Shown: positions 28,320 through 37,972, counted from the first letter of the stretch. The stretch is 64,000 bases of DNA from Ancylobacter pratisalsi (GCF_010669125.1 NZ_CP048630.1:4150001-4214000); one strand, 5' to 3'. A program made the numbers and translations. Notes: generated by a model not told the origin, from the sequence alone.

Positions 28320-28697
28320 ATGGCCACGCCCGACGCCCATCTCCCGAGCCAGGTACCGATAGCGGGCTATGCCCGCTATGCCTTTCACTTCGCCGGCATG
28401 GCATCGGACGGCTCGCTGCTGGCGCTGCCATCGGGCATGCACGCCTGGGCGGCGCGGACACAGGCCGACATCGACGTCGCGGCGCTGGCGCGGGTGTTCG
28501 AGCAGGCGGAACGGATCGAACTGCTTCTGATCGGCACCGGCATGGACCCATGGGTGGTGCCCGATTCTCTCCGCTGGCGCCTGCGCGATGTCGGCATCTC
28601 GGTCGACGCGATGCCGACACGGGCCGCAGCTTCGACCTACAACGTGCTGCTGGCTGAGGACAGGCCGGTCGCTGCCGCCCTGTTGGCCCTGCCATGA
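28320..28697 (+). CDS. Mth938/DUF498 (NDUFAF3-like) protein
   Basis: 125-residue single-domain protein of the Mth938-like fold. It is related to human NDUFAF3, a mitochondrial complex I assembly factor: shared pattern includes a glycine-rich strand ahead of IELLLIGTGMDPW (human VVVGTGD), then LRDVGISVDAMPT and a Thr-Tyr-Asn (human Thr-Phe-Asn) motif. GAGG precedes the ATG. The stop overlaps the next gene as ATGA, so it is made together with the NDUFAF6-like protein. The bacterial role is not established; complex I assembly is an inference from the mitochondrial homologues. Confidence 0.85.
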   Translation: MATPDAHLPSQVPIAGYARYAFHFAGMASDGSLLALPSGMHAWAARTQADIDVAALARVFEQAERIELLLIGTGMDPWVVPDSLRWRLRDVGISVDAMPTRAAASTYNVLLAEDRPVAAALLALP

Positions 28698-29545
28698 CCA
28701 TGCGCGATGTCGATTATTGCGCCGAGCTGGTTCGGGGCCTCGACCGCGACCGTTATATGGCGGATCTGTTCGCGCCAGCGGAGAAGCGCGGCGCGCTCTT
28801 CGCGCTTCATGCCTTCAATGCCGAGGTGGCGCGGGTGCGCGAAGCCATCACCAACCCGATGGCGGGGGAGGTGAGGCTGCAGTGGTGGAGCGAGGCGCTT
28901 ATCGGCGGCGCGCGCGGTGACGTGCGGGCGAATCCGGTGGCGGGAGCCCTGCTCGATGCGGTCGACCATTATGCCCTGCCGCGCGAGACCTTCTTCGCGC
29001 TGCTCGATGCCCGCATCTTCGATCTCTACGACGATCCGATGCCCACGGTGAATGATCTGGAGGGGTATGCGGGCGAGACCTCCTCCGCGTTGATCCGCCT
29101 TGGCACGATCATCCTGACCGGTGCCACCGATCAGGCCTCCGCTGAAGCCGCCGGCCATGCCGGCGTCGCCTATGCCATCACCGGACTGCTGCGTGCTTTT
29201 CCCGTCCATGCCCGGCGAGGCCAGTGCTACGTACCGCTCGACATCCTCGCCGCGCACGGCCTGACCCGTGAGGACGCGGTATCGGGTCCCGCGAGCGCGG
29301 CGCTGCGGGCGGCGCTGGGTGAGATGAGGGCGCTGGCGGCCCGGCACTATGACAAGGCGATCAAAGCCCTCAGAGGTGTCGATCCGGCCAATCTGCCCGC
29401 CTTCCTGCCCATGGTGCTGGTGCCGGGTGATCTGTCGCGGATGAGCCGCCCCCACGATCCGTTTGCCGTGGTGCCGGCGATGTCGCCGCCGCTGCGTATC
29501 TGGAAGCTGTGGCGCGGGGCGCGGCTGCTGCGGCGGGCGGTCTGA
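28694..29545 (+). CDS. Squalene/phytoene synthase-fold (NDUFAF6-like) protein
   Basis: 283-residue all-helical isoprenoid-synthase-fold protein. It aligns by eye with human NDUFAF6 over its length: ALHAFNAEVARVRE (human AFNVELAQVKD), LEGYAGETSSALIRL (human LENYAENTQSSLLYL), LRAFPVHARRGQCYVPLDIL and AHGLTREDA. The two Asp-rich diphosphate-binding motifs of true phytoene synthases are absent (the first is NAEVARV), so prenyl-transferase activity is unlikely. It is translationally coupled to the NDUFAF3-like gene. Confidence 0.85.
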   Translation: MTMRDVDYCAELVRGLDRDRYMADLFAPAEKRGALFALHAFNAEVARVREAITNPMAGEVRLQWWSEALIGGARGDVRANPVAGALLDAVDHYALPRETFFALLDARIFDLYDDPMPTVNDLEGYAGETSSALIRLGTIILTGATDQASAEAAGHAGVAYAITGLLRAFPVHARRGQCYVPLDILAAHGLTREDAVSGPASAALRAALGEMRALAARHYDKAIKALRGVDPANLPAFLPMVLVPGDLSRMSRPHDPFAVVPAMSPPLRIWKLWRGARLLRRAV

Positions 29546-29559
29546 GCGACCCTCCGGCA

Positions 29560-29589
29560 TTGACGATGTCGCATGCCAACCGCCATAAA
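29560..29589 (+). promoter_or_regulatory. Predicted promoter of the phosphomannomutase gene
   Basis: -35 TTGACG (29560-29565; five of six), 18-nt spacer, -10 CATAAA (29584-29589; four of six). It lies 37 nt before the ATG at 29627 and after the stop of the preceding operon. Confidence 0.45.
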
Positions 29590-29626
29590 GTGCGAGATCC
29601 TTCCCGCCGCATAAACAGGACCTTCA

Positions 29627-31126
29627 ATGTTCCCGAAGCCGCAGGCGTCGCTGAAGCCGAATACGTATGCCTATGAGACTGTGCCGCTGGTGAAGCCGAC
29701 CGGCTTTCGCGAATATGACGCGCGGTGGCTCTTCGGCAGCGAAATCAACCTCATGGGTGTTCAGGCGCTTGGGCTGGGGCTCGGCACGCTTATCCACGAG
29801 CTCGGCATCCGGCCCGAAATCGTCATCGGACACGACTTTCGCGGCTATTCGTCATCGATCAAGCAGGCGCTCGCGCTCGGGCTGATGAACGCCGGCATCA
29901 AGGTCCACGATATCGGCCTCGCGTTGTCACCCATGGCCTATTTCGCCCAGTTCGCGCTGGATATTCCCTGTGTGGCGATGGTGACGGCGTCGCACAACGA
30001 CAATGGCTGGACCGGCGTGAAGATGGGCGTGAACCGCCCCATGACCTTCGGGCCCGACGAGATGAGTCGTCTGAAGGAAATCGTGCTCGGCGGCATGGCG
30101 CAGGCGCGGGAGGGCGGCAGCTATCACTATGTCGAGAACTTCCCCGAGGTCTACTTCAAGGACCTGACCGACCGCCCCAAGCTGAAGAACCCGATCAAGG
30201 CGGTGGTCGCCTGCGGCAACGGCACGGCAGGTGCGTTCGCCCCGCGCATTCTCGAAGCGCTGGGCGTGGAGGTCGTGCCTCTGGATACCGAGCTCGACCA
30301 CTCGTTCCCGAAATACAATCCCAATCCCGAAGACCTCGAAATGCTGCACGCGATGCGCGACGCGGTTCTGGCTTCGGGCGCCGATGTCGGGCTTGGCTTC
30401 GACGGGGATGGCGATCGCTGCGGTGTGGTCGATGACCATGGCGAGGAGATCTTCGCCGACAAGGTGGGCGTGATGCTCGCCCGCGACCTCTCGGCGATCT
30501 ATCCGCAGGCGAAATTCGTGGTCGACGTGAAGTCCACGGGGCTGTTCGTCACCGACCCGGTGCTCATCGCCAATGGCGCGCACACCGACTACTGGAAGAC
30601 CGGCCACTCCTACATGAAGCGCCGCGTCAACGAGAGCGGGGCCCTGGTCGGGTTCGAGAAGTCGGGCCACTACTTCTTCAACACGCCAATCGGGCGTGGC
30701 TATGATGACGGCCTGGTCTCGGCCATTGCCATCCTGGACATGCTGGACCGAAATCCAGGCAAGAAGCTCTCGGAACTGAAGGACGCACTGCCCAAGACCT
30801 GGTCCTCGCCGACCATGTCGCCGCACTGTCCGGACGAGAAGAAATATGGCGTGGTCGACGCTGTGGTGAAGCACTTCGAAGGGCTTGCCGCGCGCGGCGA
30901 GACCATCGACGGGCAGCCGATCCGCGACCTCGTCACGGTGAACGGGGTGCGGGTGACGGCGCAGGACGGTTCATGGGGGCTGGTACGTGCCTCGTCCAAC
31001 AAGCCGGAACTGGTCGTTGTGGTGGAGAGCCCGGTGTCCGAGGCCCGCATGCACGACATGTTCAAGCTCGTCGACGGCGTGCTGCGCACCCATCCCGAAG
31101 TCGGGGCCTATAATCAGAGCCTCTGA
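29627..31126 (+). CDS. Phosphomannomutase/phosphoglucomutase
   Basis: 499-residue alpha-D-phosphohexomutase (AlgC/ManB type), interconverting hexose 6-phosphate and 1-phosphate. The catalytic phosphoserine is S122 in VTASHNDNGWTG. The Mg-binding loop is GFDGDGDRCG (D259, D261, D263), the sugar-binding loop is GALVGFEKSGHYFF, and the phosphate-binding loop near the C-terminus is VRASSNKPELVV. With manC nearby it supplies mannose 1-phosphate for GDP-mannose. The 3' end overlaps the converging VanZ-like gene by 13 nt. Confidence 0.93.
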   Translation: MFPKPQASLKPNTYAYETVPLVKPTGFREYDARWLFGSEINLMGVQALGLGLGTLIHELGIRPEIVIGHDFRGYSSSIKQALALGLMNAGIKVHDIGLALSPMAYFAQFALDIPCVAMVTASHNDNGWTGVKMGVNRPMTFGPDEMSRLKEIVLGGMAQAREGGSYHYVENFPEVYFKDLTDRPKLKNPIKAVVACGNGTAGAFAPRILEALGVEVVPLDTELDHSFPKYNPNPEDLEMLHAMRDAVLASGADVGLGFDGDGDRCGVVDDHGEEIFADKVGVMLARDLSAIYPQAKFVVDVKSTGLFVTDPVLIANGAHTDYWKTGHSYMKRRVNESGALVGFEKSGHYFFNTPIGRGYDDGLVSAIAILDMLDRNPGKKLSELKDALPKTWSSPTMSPHCPDEKKYGVVDAVVKHFEGLAARGETIDGQPIRDLVTVNGVRVTAQDGSWGLVRASSNKPELVVVVESPVSEARMHDMFKLVDGVLRTHPEVGAYNQSL

Positions 31127-31512
31127 GGGGCGCCGATCCGCCGGGTCAGAACGGTCCGGCTGACTGATCCCGCGATCACGCCGACACAGGCACCGGTCGA
31201 GCCGGAGAGAAACTGCGCCAGCTCCGCACTGCGCGTGAGCGTGAGGAGCTGAGCGGTCTCCAGCGTAGCTGCCACCAGGATGAGACCGATGGCGGCCAGG
31301 ACGCGATGGCGGGGAACGGCGATGGCCAGGCCCAAAAGAAGGCCGGTTCCGCCATAGGCGAGGAAGTGCTCGAAATTTTTCCCCGCGCCCGTGCGCTCAA
31401 CGACGGTTGCCGGCAGAAGTGACAGCAGCGGCAGCGTAATGAGGCAGGCCGCGCTGCCGAGGCGCGCGGCCCATTCGAGCCAGCGCAGCGGGAACGATGC
31501 GGCCTGCGTCAA
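31114..31512 (-). CDS. VanZ-like small membrane protein
   Basis: 132-residue protein with about four hydrophobic helices and the VanZ-type pattern [18 protein letters not shown] near the middle, followed by [16 protein letters not shown]. The VanZ domain occurs in envelope-related proteins of varied or unknown function. The only reasonable start is TTG at 31512, which overlaps the kdsA stop as TTGA, so translation probably depends on coupling. Last gene of manC-kpsF-kdsA-VanZ. It converges on and slightly overlaps the phosphomannomutase gene. Confidence 0.7.
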   Translation of the reverse strand: MTQAASFPLRWLEWAARLGSAACLITLPLLSLLPATVVERTGAGKNFEHFLAYGGTGLLLGLAIAVPRHRVLAAIGLILVAATLETAQLLTLTRSAELAQFLSGSTGACVGVIAGSVSRTVLTRRIGAPQRL

Positions 31513-32357
31513 CCGGCGAGATCTTTCGCCAGCCGGTCGAAGGCCTGGAGCCGCGCGATCAGCGCTTCGAAATCCTTCAGCGGCACCATGTTCGGCCCAT
31601 CGGAGGGCGCATGGTCGGGATCCGGGTGCGTTTCGATGAACACACCGGCGACACCGACCGCCACCGCCGCGCGCGCCAACACCGGCACGAACTCACGCTG
31701 GCCGCCCGACGAGGTGCCCTGTCCGCCCGGCTGCTGGACCGAATGCGTGGCATCGAAGATCACCGGCGCGCCCGTGGTCTCTGCCATGATCGGCAGCGCG
31801 CGCATGTCCGTGACGAGTGTGTTGTAGCCGAAGGAGGCGCCGCGCTCGGTGACGAGCACGTTGGGGTTGTCACTGTCGATGAGCTTGGCGACAACGTTCT
31901 TCATGTCCCACGGGGCGAGGAACTGGCCCTTCTTCACGTTGACGACACGGCCGGTGGCGGCCGCGGCGATCAGCAGATCGGTCTGGCGGCACAGGAACGC
32001 CGGGATCTGGAGAATATCCACCACCTCGGCCACCGGGGCGCACTGGTCATTGTCGTGCACGTCGGTGAGCACCGGCATGCCGAAACGCTCGCGAATTTCT
32101 GCGAAGATGGGCAAGGCGGCCTTCAGCCCCATGCCGCGCGCACCCTTGATCGAGGTCCGGTTCGCCTTGTCGAACGAGGTCTTGAACACCACGCCAATGC
32201 CGCAACGGGCCGTGATCTCCTTGATCGCGGCCGCGCATTCGAGCGCATGCTCGCGGCTCTCCATCTGGCAGGGGCCCGCGATCAGCGCCAGCGGCAGCGC
32301 ATTGCCGAAACGGACGTCACCGACGGTGACGATGGGATTGGCGGACGTACCGCTCAT
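31509..32357 (-). CDS. kdsA: 3-deoxy-8-phosphooctulonate synthase
   Basis: 282-residue KDO-8-phosphate synthase; condenses phosphoenolpyruvate with arabinose 5-phosphate for lipopolysaccharide core. Blocks visible: [56 protein letters not shown] and [12 protein letters not shown]. Length is normal. It lies 30 nt after kpsF, which makes its arabinose 5-phosphate substrate. Confidence 0.97.
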   Translation of the reverse strand: MSGTSANPIVTVGDVRFGNALPLALIAGPCQMESREHALECAAAIKEITARCGIGVVFKTSFDKANRTSIKGARGMGLKAALPIFAEIRERFGMPVLTDVHDNDQCAPVAEVVDILQIPAFLCRQTDLLIAAAATGRVVNVKKGQFLAPWDMKNVVAKLIDSDNPNVLVTERGASFGYNTLVTDMRALPIMAETTGAPVIFDATHSVQQPGGQGTSSGGQREFVPVLARAAVAVGVAGVFIETHPDPDHAPSDGPNMVPLKDFEALIARLQAFDRLAKDLAG

Positions 32358-32387
32358 GTGGCGTACCTCGGTGGATGTCGGCGGGCG

Positions 32388-33404
32388 TCAGATGACGCCG
32401 GCGCGCAGCAGGTCATGAATGTGAAGAATGCCGACGGGCTGGCCGGCGCTGACCACGAAGAGCACCGTGATCTGCAGGCGGCTCATCTGGCCAAGCGCGG
32501 AGCTGGCGAGATCGGCGGGTGCGATGACGAGAGGCGAGTTCGTCATCACCTGTTCCACGAGCCGCGGCAGGAGGTCGACGCTCATGTGGCGCCGCAGGTC
32601 GCCGTCGGTGATGATGCCGACCAGCTGGCCCTGGGCGTCGACGACACCGCAGCAGCCGAACCGCTTGCCGGTGATCTCGATCAGCGCCTCGCTCATCGGC
32701 GTGCCAATGGCCACCAGCGGCACGCTGTCGGCCTCGTGCATGAGGTCGGCGACCTTGAGCAGACGCGCGCCAAGCTTGCCGCCGGGATGGAAGACACGAA
32801 AGTCAGAGGCGGAGAAACCGCGCCGCTCCAGCAGCGCCAGCGCCAGCGCGTCGCCCAGCGCCAGCTGCATCAGCGTGGAGGTGGTGGGGGCCAGCCCGTT
32901 CGGGCAGGCCTCCTCGACACGCGGGAGTGTGAGCACCACGTCGGCGGCGCGGCCGAGCGTGCTTTCGGCATTCGATGTCATGGCGAGAAGCGGCACCGCG
33001 AAGCGGCCGGCATAGTGCACGATGTCGCCGAGTTCGGCGGTCTCGCCGGACCAGGAGATGGCGAGAAGCACGTCATCGGGCGTGACCATGCCGAGATCAC
33101 CATGGCTGGCCTCGGCGGCATGAAGGAACAGCGCGGGCGTGCCGGTTGAAGCAAGCGTGGCCGCGAGCTTCCGGCCGATGTGCCCGCTCTTGCCCATACC
33201 GGTCACGATGACGCGGCCCCGCGCCGCCTCGATCAGGCGTGTCGCGCGTTTGATCGCGCTGCCGAGCGGTCCGTCGACGGCCTCGCAGAGCGCCGCAAGC
33301 CCCCGCGCCTCGACGGCGAGGGTATGCCGTACGCTGTCGAGGATGGGATCTTCCTCGCGGACCGATTCGGCGGCGGGGATATTCTCCGACGGAGCCATGC
33401 CCAC
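32388..33404 (-). CDS. kdsD: Arabinose-5-phosphate isomerase (KpsF/GutQ family)
   Basis: 338-residue enzyme converting ribulose 5-phosphate to arabinose 5-phosphate, the first step of KDO synthesis. N-terminal SIS domain (VIVTGMGKSGHIGRKLAATL and ISWSGETAELGD) and two C-terminal CBS domains (about 215-338, GIITDGDLRRH and GILHIHDLLRAG). GTG at 33404 is chosen because GGGAG lies 7 nt upstream; an ATG two codons later is 13 nt away. Grouped with kdsA. Confidence 0.93.
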   Translation of the reverse strand: MGMAPSENIPAAESVREEDPILDSVRHTLAVEARGLAALCEAVDGPLGSAIKRATRLIEAARGRVIVTGMGKSGHIGRKLAATLASTGTPALFLHAAEASHGDLGMVTPDDVLLAISWSGETAELGDIVHYAGRFAVPLLAMTSNAESTLGRAADVVLTLPRVEEACPNGLAPTTSTLMQLALGDALALALLERRGFSASDFRVFHPGGKLGARLLKVADLMHEADSVPLVAIGTPMSEALIEITGKRFGCCGVVDAQGQLVGIITDGDLRRHMSVDLLPRLVEQVMTNSPLVIAPADLASSALGQMSRLQITVLFVVSAGQPVGILHIHDLLRAGVI

Positions 33405-33534
33405 TGCGATACTCCCTTGGCTCGCGCAACGCGCGATCACCGCGCCCGAGGCCGGCGATAACAGACGCAGAGGGGCGTCAATAAGCGCCATCGACCTGCG
33501 ATGCAATGCACGCGCCGGAGACAGGGCGTTTCGC

Positions 33535-34959
33535 TCAGCTCCGGTTGTAGACGTCCTCGAGGCGGACGATGTCGTCTTCGCCAAGATAGGAACCGGTCTG
33601 CACCTCGATCAGCTCCAGCGGGATCTTGCCGGGGTTGGCAAGGCGGTGGACGCCGCCAAGCGGCAGATAGGTCGATTCGTTCTCGCGAACCTCAAACACC
33701 TTTCCGTCGAGCGTGACCTCGGCAGTGCCCTTCACCACGATCCAGTGCTCGGCGCGATGATAGTGCTTCTGAAGCGAAAGCCGGCCGCCGGGCTCGACGA
33801 CTATCTTCTTCACATGAAAGCGTTCGCCCCGGCAGACCGTCTGGTAAGTGCCCCAGGGTCTATGCGCCCTCAGGTGCTCGCTCGCGGCATTGTGGCCGTC
33901 CGCCTTCAGCTTCGCGACGAGGGCCTTCACATCCTGCGAGCGATGCGCGGGCATCACGAGGACGGCGTCGTCGGTGGCAACCACCGACACATCGTCGAGT
34001 CCCACGGCGGCAACAAGCGGTCCGTCGGTGTGCACGAAGGTATTGTGCGAATCGAGCAGGGTGACCGGGCCGAAGGTGACATTGCCTGACGCATCGCCTT
34101 CGGAAATATCGCGCAAGGCATCCCAGCTGCCGATATCGGACCAGCGGAAGCGGCCCTCGACCACGGCCGCGCGCGAGGTGCGCTCCATCACCGCATAGTC
34201 GATGGACTTGGCGGGCGAACTGGCGAAAGCCTTGGCATCGAGCCTGATGAAGCCGAGGTCTTCCACCGCGAGCTCGACGGAGGCGCGGACGGCGGCCACG
34301 ATCTCGGGCTCGAAACGCTCGGCCTCTTCAATCAGCAGCCCGGCGGGGAACAGGAAGTTGCCCGAATTCCAGAGATAGCCCTCGGTCAGATAATGGGCGG
34401 CGGTGTTCTTGTCGGGCTTCTCGACGAAGGCGTCGACGACGCGGCTCCCGGGCTGTCCGGTTTCCTTGCCCGGCCGGATGTAGCCATAGGCGGTGCTCGG
34501 CTCGGTCGGGGTGATGCCGAAGGTCACGATCTTGCCGTCGCTCGCGGCAATGGCCGCGGTTCGGCAGGCATCAACAAAAAGCTGGTCGTCGAGAACGATG
34601 TGATCGGCGGCAAGCGCGAGAACCAGGCAGCTCTCTCCGGCGACACGCTGGGCAATCATCGCGGCCGCCAGCAGGGCAGGCCCCGAATCGCGGCGAACCG
34701 GCTCAAGCGCCACGGTGGCGTCGATTCCAATCTCGCTCGCCTGCCGGCGCGCAAAGAAGCGGAAATCTTCATGAGTCAGAACGATGGGCGGGGCGAAAAG
34801 TGTGCGATCCGACACGCGCTTCAAAGTATCCTGATACAGCGTATGGTCGCCGATCAAGGCTTGGAATTGCTTGGGAAGGCTGTCTCGCGAAACCGGCCAA
34901 AGCCTCGTTCCGCTGCCGCCAGCAAGGATGACGGGAACGACGGGCGTAGGGCTCAACAT
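33535..34959 (-). CDS. manC: Mannose-1-phosphate guanylyltransferase / mannose-6-phosphate isomerase
   Basis: 474-residue bifunctional type II PMI-GMP enzyme that makes GDP-mannose for surface polysaccharides. N-terminal nucleotidyltransferase with VILAGGSGTRLWPVSRDSLP, VDAFVEKPDK and the GYLWNSGNFLF block. The C-terminal cupin isomerase domain (about 355-474) has RPWGTYQTV, LSLQKHYHRAEHWIVVKG and metal-binding histidines. ATG at 34959 is preceded by AAAGGAGA. It is divergent from the AI-2E-family gene and heads the minus-strand run to kdsD (130 nt gap), kdsA and the VanZ-like gene. Confidence 0.95.
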   Translation of the reverse strand: MLSPTPVVPVILAGGSGTRLWPVSRDSLPKQFQALIGDHTLYQDTLKRVSDRTLFAPPIVLTHEDFRFFARRQASEIGIDATVALEPVRRDSGPALLAAAMIAQRVAGESCLVLALAADHIVLDDQLFVDACRTAAIAASDGKIVTFGITPTEPSTAYGYIRPGKETGQPGSRVVDAFVEKPDKNTAAHYLTEGYLWNSGNFLFPAGLLIEEAERFEPEIVAAVRASVELAVEDLGFIRLDAKAFASSPAKSIDYAVMERTSRAAVVEGRFRWSDIGSWDALRDISEGDASGNVTFGPVTLLDSHNTFVHTDGPLVAAVGLDDVSVVATDDAVLVMPAHRSQDVKALVAKLKADGHNAASEHLRAHRPWGTYQTVCRGERFHVKKIVVEPGGRLSLQKHYHRAEHWIVVKGTAEVTLDGKVFEVRENESTYLPLGGVHRLANPGKIPLELIEVQTGSYLGEDDIVRLEDVYNRS

Positions 34960-35161
34960 GGATTTCGTCTCTCCTTTGTTGCGGCGCAGAATGCCCGAAA
35001 TGGAGGATTTGTCCATGCAGCCGCGCGTCCGACGCACGCGCGACCGCAAACCGCGATGCCCTCAATCCCGGTATTGCGAACCTCGCCGGAACCGACGGCC
35101 AAGGTGGGCGTTCTCCCTCCGGTCGCCAGCACATGCCGCGCGCCGGGAGAGGTATCCAAGC

Positions 35162-36307
35162 ATGAAATTGGACGGGGCGGGCGAGGCAGTCGGGGACGTA
35201 TCGCCTCCCGGTTCGTTCCAGGCCGCCGCCCGGGGGCGTCAGGGCACGCCGCCGCTTAACGAGCGCAATGAGCGGCTCTGGCTGCGGGTGACGCAGGTCG
35301 CGATCATCGCGGTAGCGGTCATACTCATCGCCGCCGCGCTTGTGGTGGCGCGCGCCGTGCTCGTGCCGATCGTCGCGGCCATCATCATGGGCAGCGTGAT
35401 AGGCCCGGCGATCGAGGCCATGTCGCGACGGGGACTGCCGAGCTGGCTCGGCTCGATCCTGATCGTCGCCCTGATGGTGGCTGCCGTGTATGGCGCGGCG
35501 GTCGCGCTCACCACGCCCTTGGGTGACTGGATCTCGCGGGCTCCCGAAATCAGCGCGATTCTTGAGGAACGCTTTGCCGCGTTCAAACCGGCGCTTCACA
35601 GCCTGTTCTCGTTCGTCGAATCGATCGAATCCATGGGGCGGGTGGCCGCGCCTCCCATGGAGGTGGCCATTGCCGATTCCCGGATGCTCGAAAGCGTGCT
35701 GGGGCTGATCACGCCGGCAATAGGGGAGTTCATCCTCTTCGTCGGGTCGCTGCTGTTCTTTCTGGCGGGACGCATCCAGATCAAGCGGCGCGTGGTCCAG
35801 GCGATGACCCCGCGCGCCACGCGCCTGACGGCGCTGCGGGTGTTTCGCGAGATCGAGGAGCGTCTCGGCGCCTATCTGGTGACAGCGACACTGATCAATT
35901 TCGGTCTCGGCGTCGCTACAGCCATCATGGCCTATGCCCTCGGGCTTCCCAACGCACTGATGTGGGGCGCGATTGCCGGTGTGCTGAATTACATCCCCTA
36001 TCTGGGACCAGCGGCGATGACGGCTCTGCTGGCGGTAGCCGGCATCGTCACTTTCCCCAGCCTTTTTCAAGGGTTGCTTCCGGCGGCGGCATTTCTGGCG
36101 CTCACCGGTATCGAGGGCCAGTTTCTGACGCCGATGATCGTCGGCCGCCGGGTGGCGCTCAATCCCTTTGCCGTGTTCCTTTCCATGGCGTTGTGGACGT
36201 GGCTCTGGGGGCCTGTTGGAACCTTCCTGTCGGTGCCGCTGCTGATCGCCGCCATGGCCCTTATGGACGGCATCCTGACCAAGCGCCGCCCACATCTTCC
36301 GGGATGA
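35162..36307 (+). CDS. AI-2E family permease-like membrane protein
   Basis: 381-residue integral membrane protein of the AI-2E exporter (PerM/TqsA) superfamily. There are helices near 38-75 and 90-115, a soluble loop with an amphipathic stretch (about 120-190), then helices to the C-terminus. Family hallmarks are LGLPNALMWGAIAGVLNYIP, YLGPAAMTALLAVAGI and GQFLTPMIVGRRVALNPFAV. Substrate is not known; some members export AI-2, others act as Na/H antiporters. GGGAGAGG precedes the ATG at 9 nt. The bases between 34960 and 35161 show no other gene. Confidence 0.9.
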   Translation: MKLDGAGEAVGDVSPPGSFQAAARGRQGTPPLNERNERLWLRVTQVAIIAVAVILIAAALVVARAVLVPIVAAIIMGSVIGPAIEAMSRRGLPSWLGSILIVALMVAAVYGAAVALTTPLGDWISRAPEISAILEERFAAFKPALHSLFSFVESIESMGRVAAPPMEVAIADSRMLESVLGLITPAIGEFILFVGSLLFFLAGRIQIKRRVVQAMTPRATRLTALRVFREIEERLGAYLVTATLINFGLGVATAIMAYALGLPNALMWGAIAGVLNYIPYLGPAAMTALLAVAGIVTFPSLFQGLLPAAAFLALTGIEGQFLTPMIVGRRVALNPFAVFLSMALWTWLWGPVGTFLSVPLLIAAMALMDGILTKRRPHLPG

Positions 36308-36333
36308 AGCTGTGGGCTTACTGATGGACGCGC

Positions 36334-36362
36334 TTGACACCTGTCAGGGGCGGCCTTAAGAC
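36334..36362 (+). promoter_or_regulatory. Predicted tRNA-Asp promoter
   Basis: Consensus -35 TTGACA (36334-36339), 17-nt spacer, -10 TAAGAC (36357-36362; three of six). The tRNA begins 41 nt after the -10, and no competing gene lies between. Confidence 0.6.
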
Positions 36363-36403
36363 CCGCCGCACTCGACGACGAGGTCACCGCTGACCAGTCG
36401 TTC

Positions 36404-36480
<77 letters not shown>

Positions 36481-36989
36481 GTCCCTGATCGGGACATCTG
36501 ACAAATATCCTTCCCATTCATCACGGCCCGAACAGTTGCGCTGAGCGCGTACTGGAGCGTTGGCATTGTCCTCGGCCGGCTGCATGTGGGCCTGACCGGC
36601 GCGGCCGCTCGATTTCAGGGCAGGGGGCTGCTTCTGCTAGGACCGCGCGTGGCGCGGCTATGCGCGAATGCGAGCGGAAGCCGTCTCGGCTTACCTAAGA
36701 TCCTGCCCATGGGGCAGCCGACGCGGGCTGTTTGCCGCGATCTGCGTCGGCGGTGCAAAATGCCGGTCGCCGTCATAATCGCGACGTGACACAATGACAT
36801 GCCGCAATGCGGTGGGGACCTGACAGGGCTCGATCGCAAGCTGTGAATTCTGTATACCACACGGCGGTGAAGGCCCACGGATGCCCTTGCCTCGCCTAGG
36901 GCGGTGCGATAAGCCTGCCTCGTGCTTTGAATAATTCGCGACTAGCGGCGATGCCGTCTGGCGCACCTCACCGGGGAGGAGGAAGGTCG
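36481..36989. other. Long intergenic region before the nuo operon
   Basis: About 500 nt with no gene I can support. Beyond the tRNA 3' hairpin (36481-36495) it contains a CCGCA-A-TGCGG inverted repeat (36802-36812) and a GTATAC palindrome in CTGTATACCAC (36850-36860). It presumably carries the nuo promoter, but I see no convincing -35/-10 pair. Confidence 0.5.
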
Positions 36990-37355
36990 ATGAGCAGCCT
37001 GCTCCAGGACTATCTGCCCGTCGCTATTTTCATTGGCGTTTCGGCTGTCATTGGTCTCGCGCTTCTCGTCGCGCCGTTTCTGGTTGCGTACAGCAACCCC
37101 GATCCGGAAAAGATGTCGGCTTACGAATGCGGCTTCAATGCGTTCGACGACGCGCGCATGAAGTTCGACATCCGGTTCTATCTGGTCTCGATCCTCTTCA
37201 TCATCTTCGATCTGGAGGTCGCATTCCTGTTCCCCTGGGCCATCACCTTCGGGGAGCTGGGAAATTTCGGCTTCTGGTCGATGATCATCTTCCTCGGCGT
37301 GCTGACCGTCGGCTTCGTCTATGAATGGAAGAAGGGAGCGCTGGAATGGGATTGA
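36990..37355 (+). CDS. nuoA: NADH-quinone oxidoreductase subunit A
   Basis: 121-residue membrane subunit of complex I, three helices. The cytoplasmic loop has [20 protein letters not shown], with the conserved Cys near the quinone site. GGGGAGGAGGAAGG precedes the ATG at 36990. First gene of the nuo operon; its last 10 nt overlap nuoB. Confidence 0.96.
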   Translation: MSSLLQDYLPVAIFIGVSAVIGLALLVAPFLVAYSNPDPEKMSAYECGFNAFDDARMKFDIRFYLVSILFIIFDLEVAFLFPWAITFGELGNFGFWSMIIFLGVLTVGFVYEWKKGALEWD

Positions 37356-37924
37356 GCGCGAACAGTCCGGTCGTTGCTCCGGCAGCCAAGGGCATCATCG
37401 ATCCGTCGACCGGCCGTCCCGTCGGGGCCAATGATCCCTTCTTCGTCGAGGTCAATGCCGAGCTGGCCGACAAGGGCTTTCTCGTCACTGCGACGGATGA
37501 CCTGATCAACTGGGCCCGTACCGGCTCGCTGATGTGGATGACGTTCGGTCTGGCCTGCTGCGCCGTCGAGATGATGCAGACCTCGATGCCGCGCTACGAT
37601 GTGGAGCGCTTCGGCTTCGCGCCCCGCGCCAGTCCGCGCCAGTCCGACGTGATGATCGTCGCCGGCACGCTGACCAACAAGATGGCTCCCGCGCTCCGCA
37701 AGGTCTACGACCAGATGCCGGAGCCGCGCTATGTCATCTCCATGGGCTCCTGCGCCAATGGCGGCGGCTATTACCACTATTCCTATTCGGTGGTTCGTGG
37801 CTGCGATCGCATCGTGCCGGTCGACATCTACATTCCGGGCTGCCCGCCGACCGCGGAAGCCCTGCTGTACGGCGTGCTTCTGCTGCAGAGGAAGATCCGC
37901 CGGACCGGCACCATCGAACGCTGA
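37346..37924 (+). CDS. nuoB: NADH-quinone oxidoreductase subunit B
   Basis: 192-residue subunit carrying the terminal N2 [4Fe-4S] cluster that passes electrons to quinone. Ligands C71 and C72 ([11 protein letters not shown]), C136 (GSCANGGG) and C166 ([10 protein letters not shown]) are present. ATG at 37346 has GGGAG upstream; it overlaps nuoA by 10 nt. Confidence 0.97.
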   Translation: MGLSANSPVVAPAAKGIIDPSTGRPVGANDPFFVEVNAELADKGFLVTATDDLINWARTGSLMWMTFGLACCAVEMMQTSMPRYDVERFGFAPRASPRQSDVMIVAGTLTNKMAPALRKVYDQMPEPRYVISMGSCANGGGYYHYSYSVVRGCDRIVPVDIYIPGCPPTAEALLYGVLLLQRKIRRTGTIER

Positions 37925-37972
37925 TCCTCGTCGTCACGGAAGCCTGACGCGGAAAGACAACGCGAGAACGAC

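Noticed and set aside
28694..29545. Functional phytoene or squalene synthase
   Set aside because: Both Asp-rich diphosphate-binding motifs are missing; NDUFAF6-like motifs fit better.
36586..36789. 67-codon frame in the gap before nuoA
   Set aside because: No ribosome-binding site, Arg/Gly-rich, no recognisable motif.
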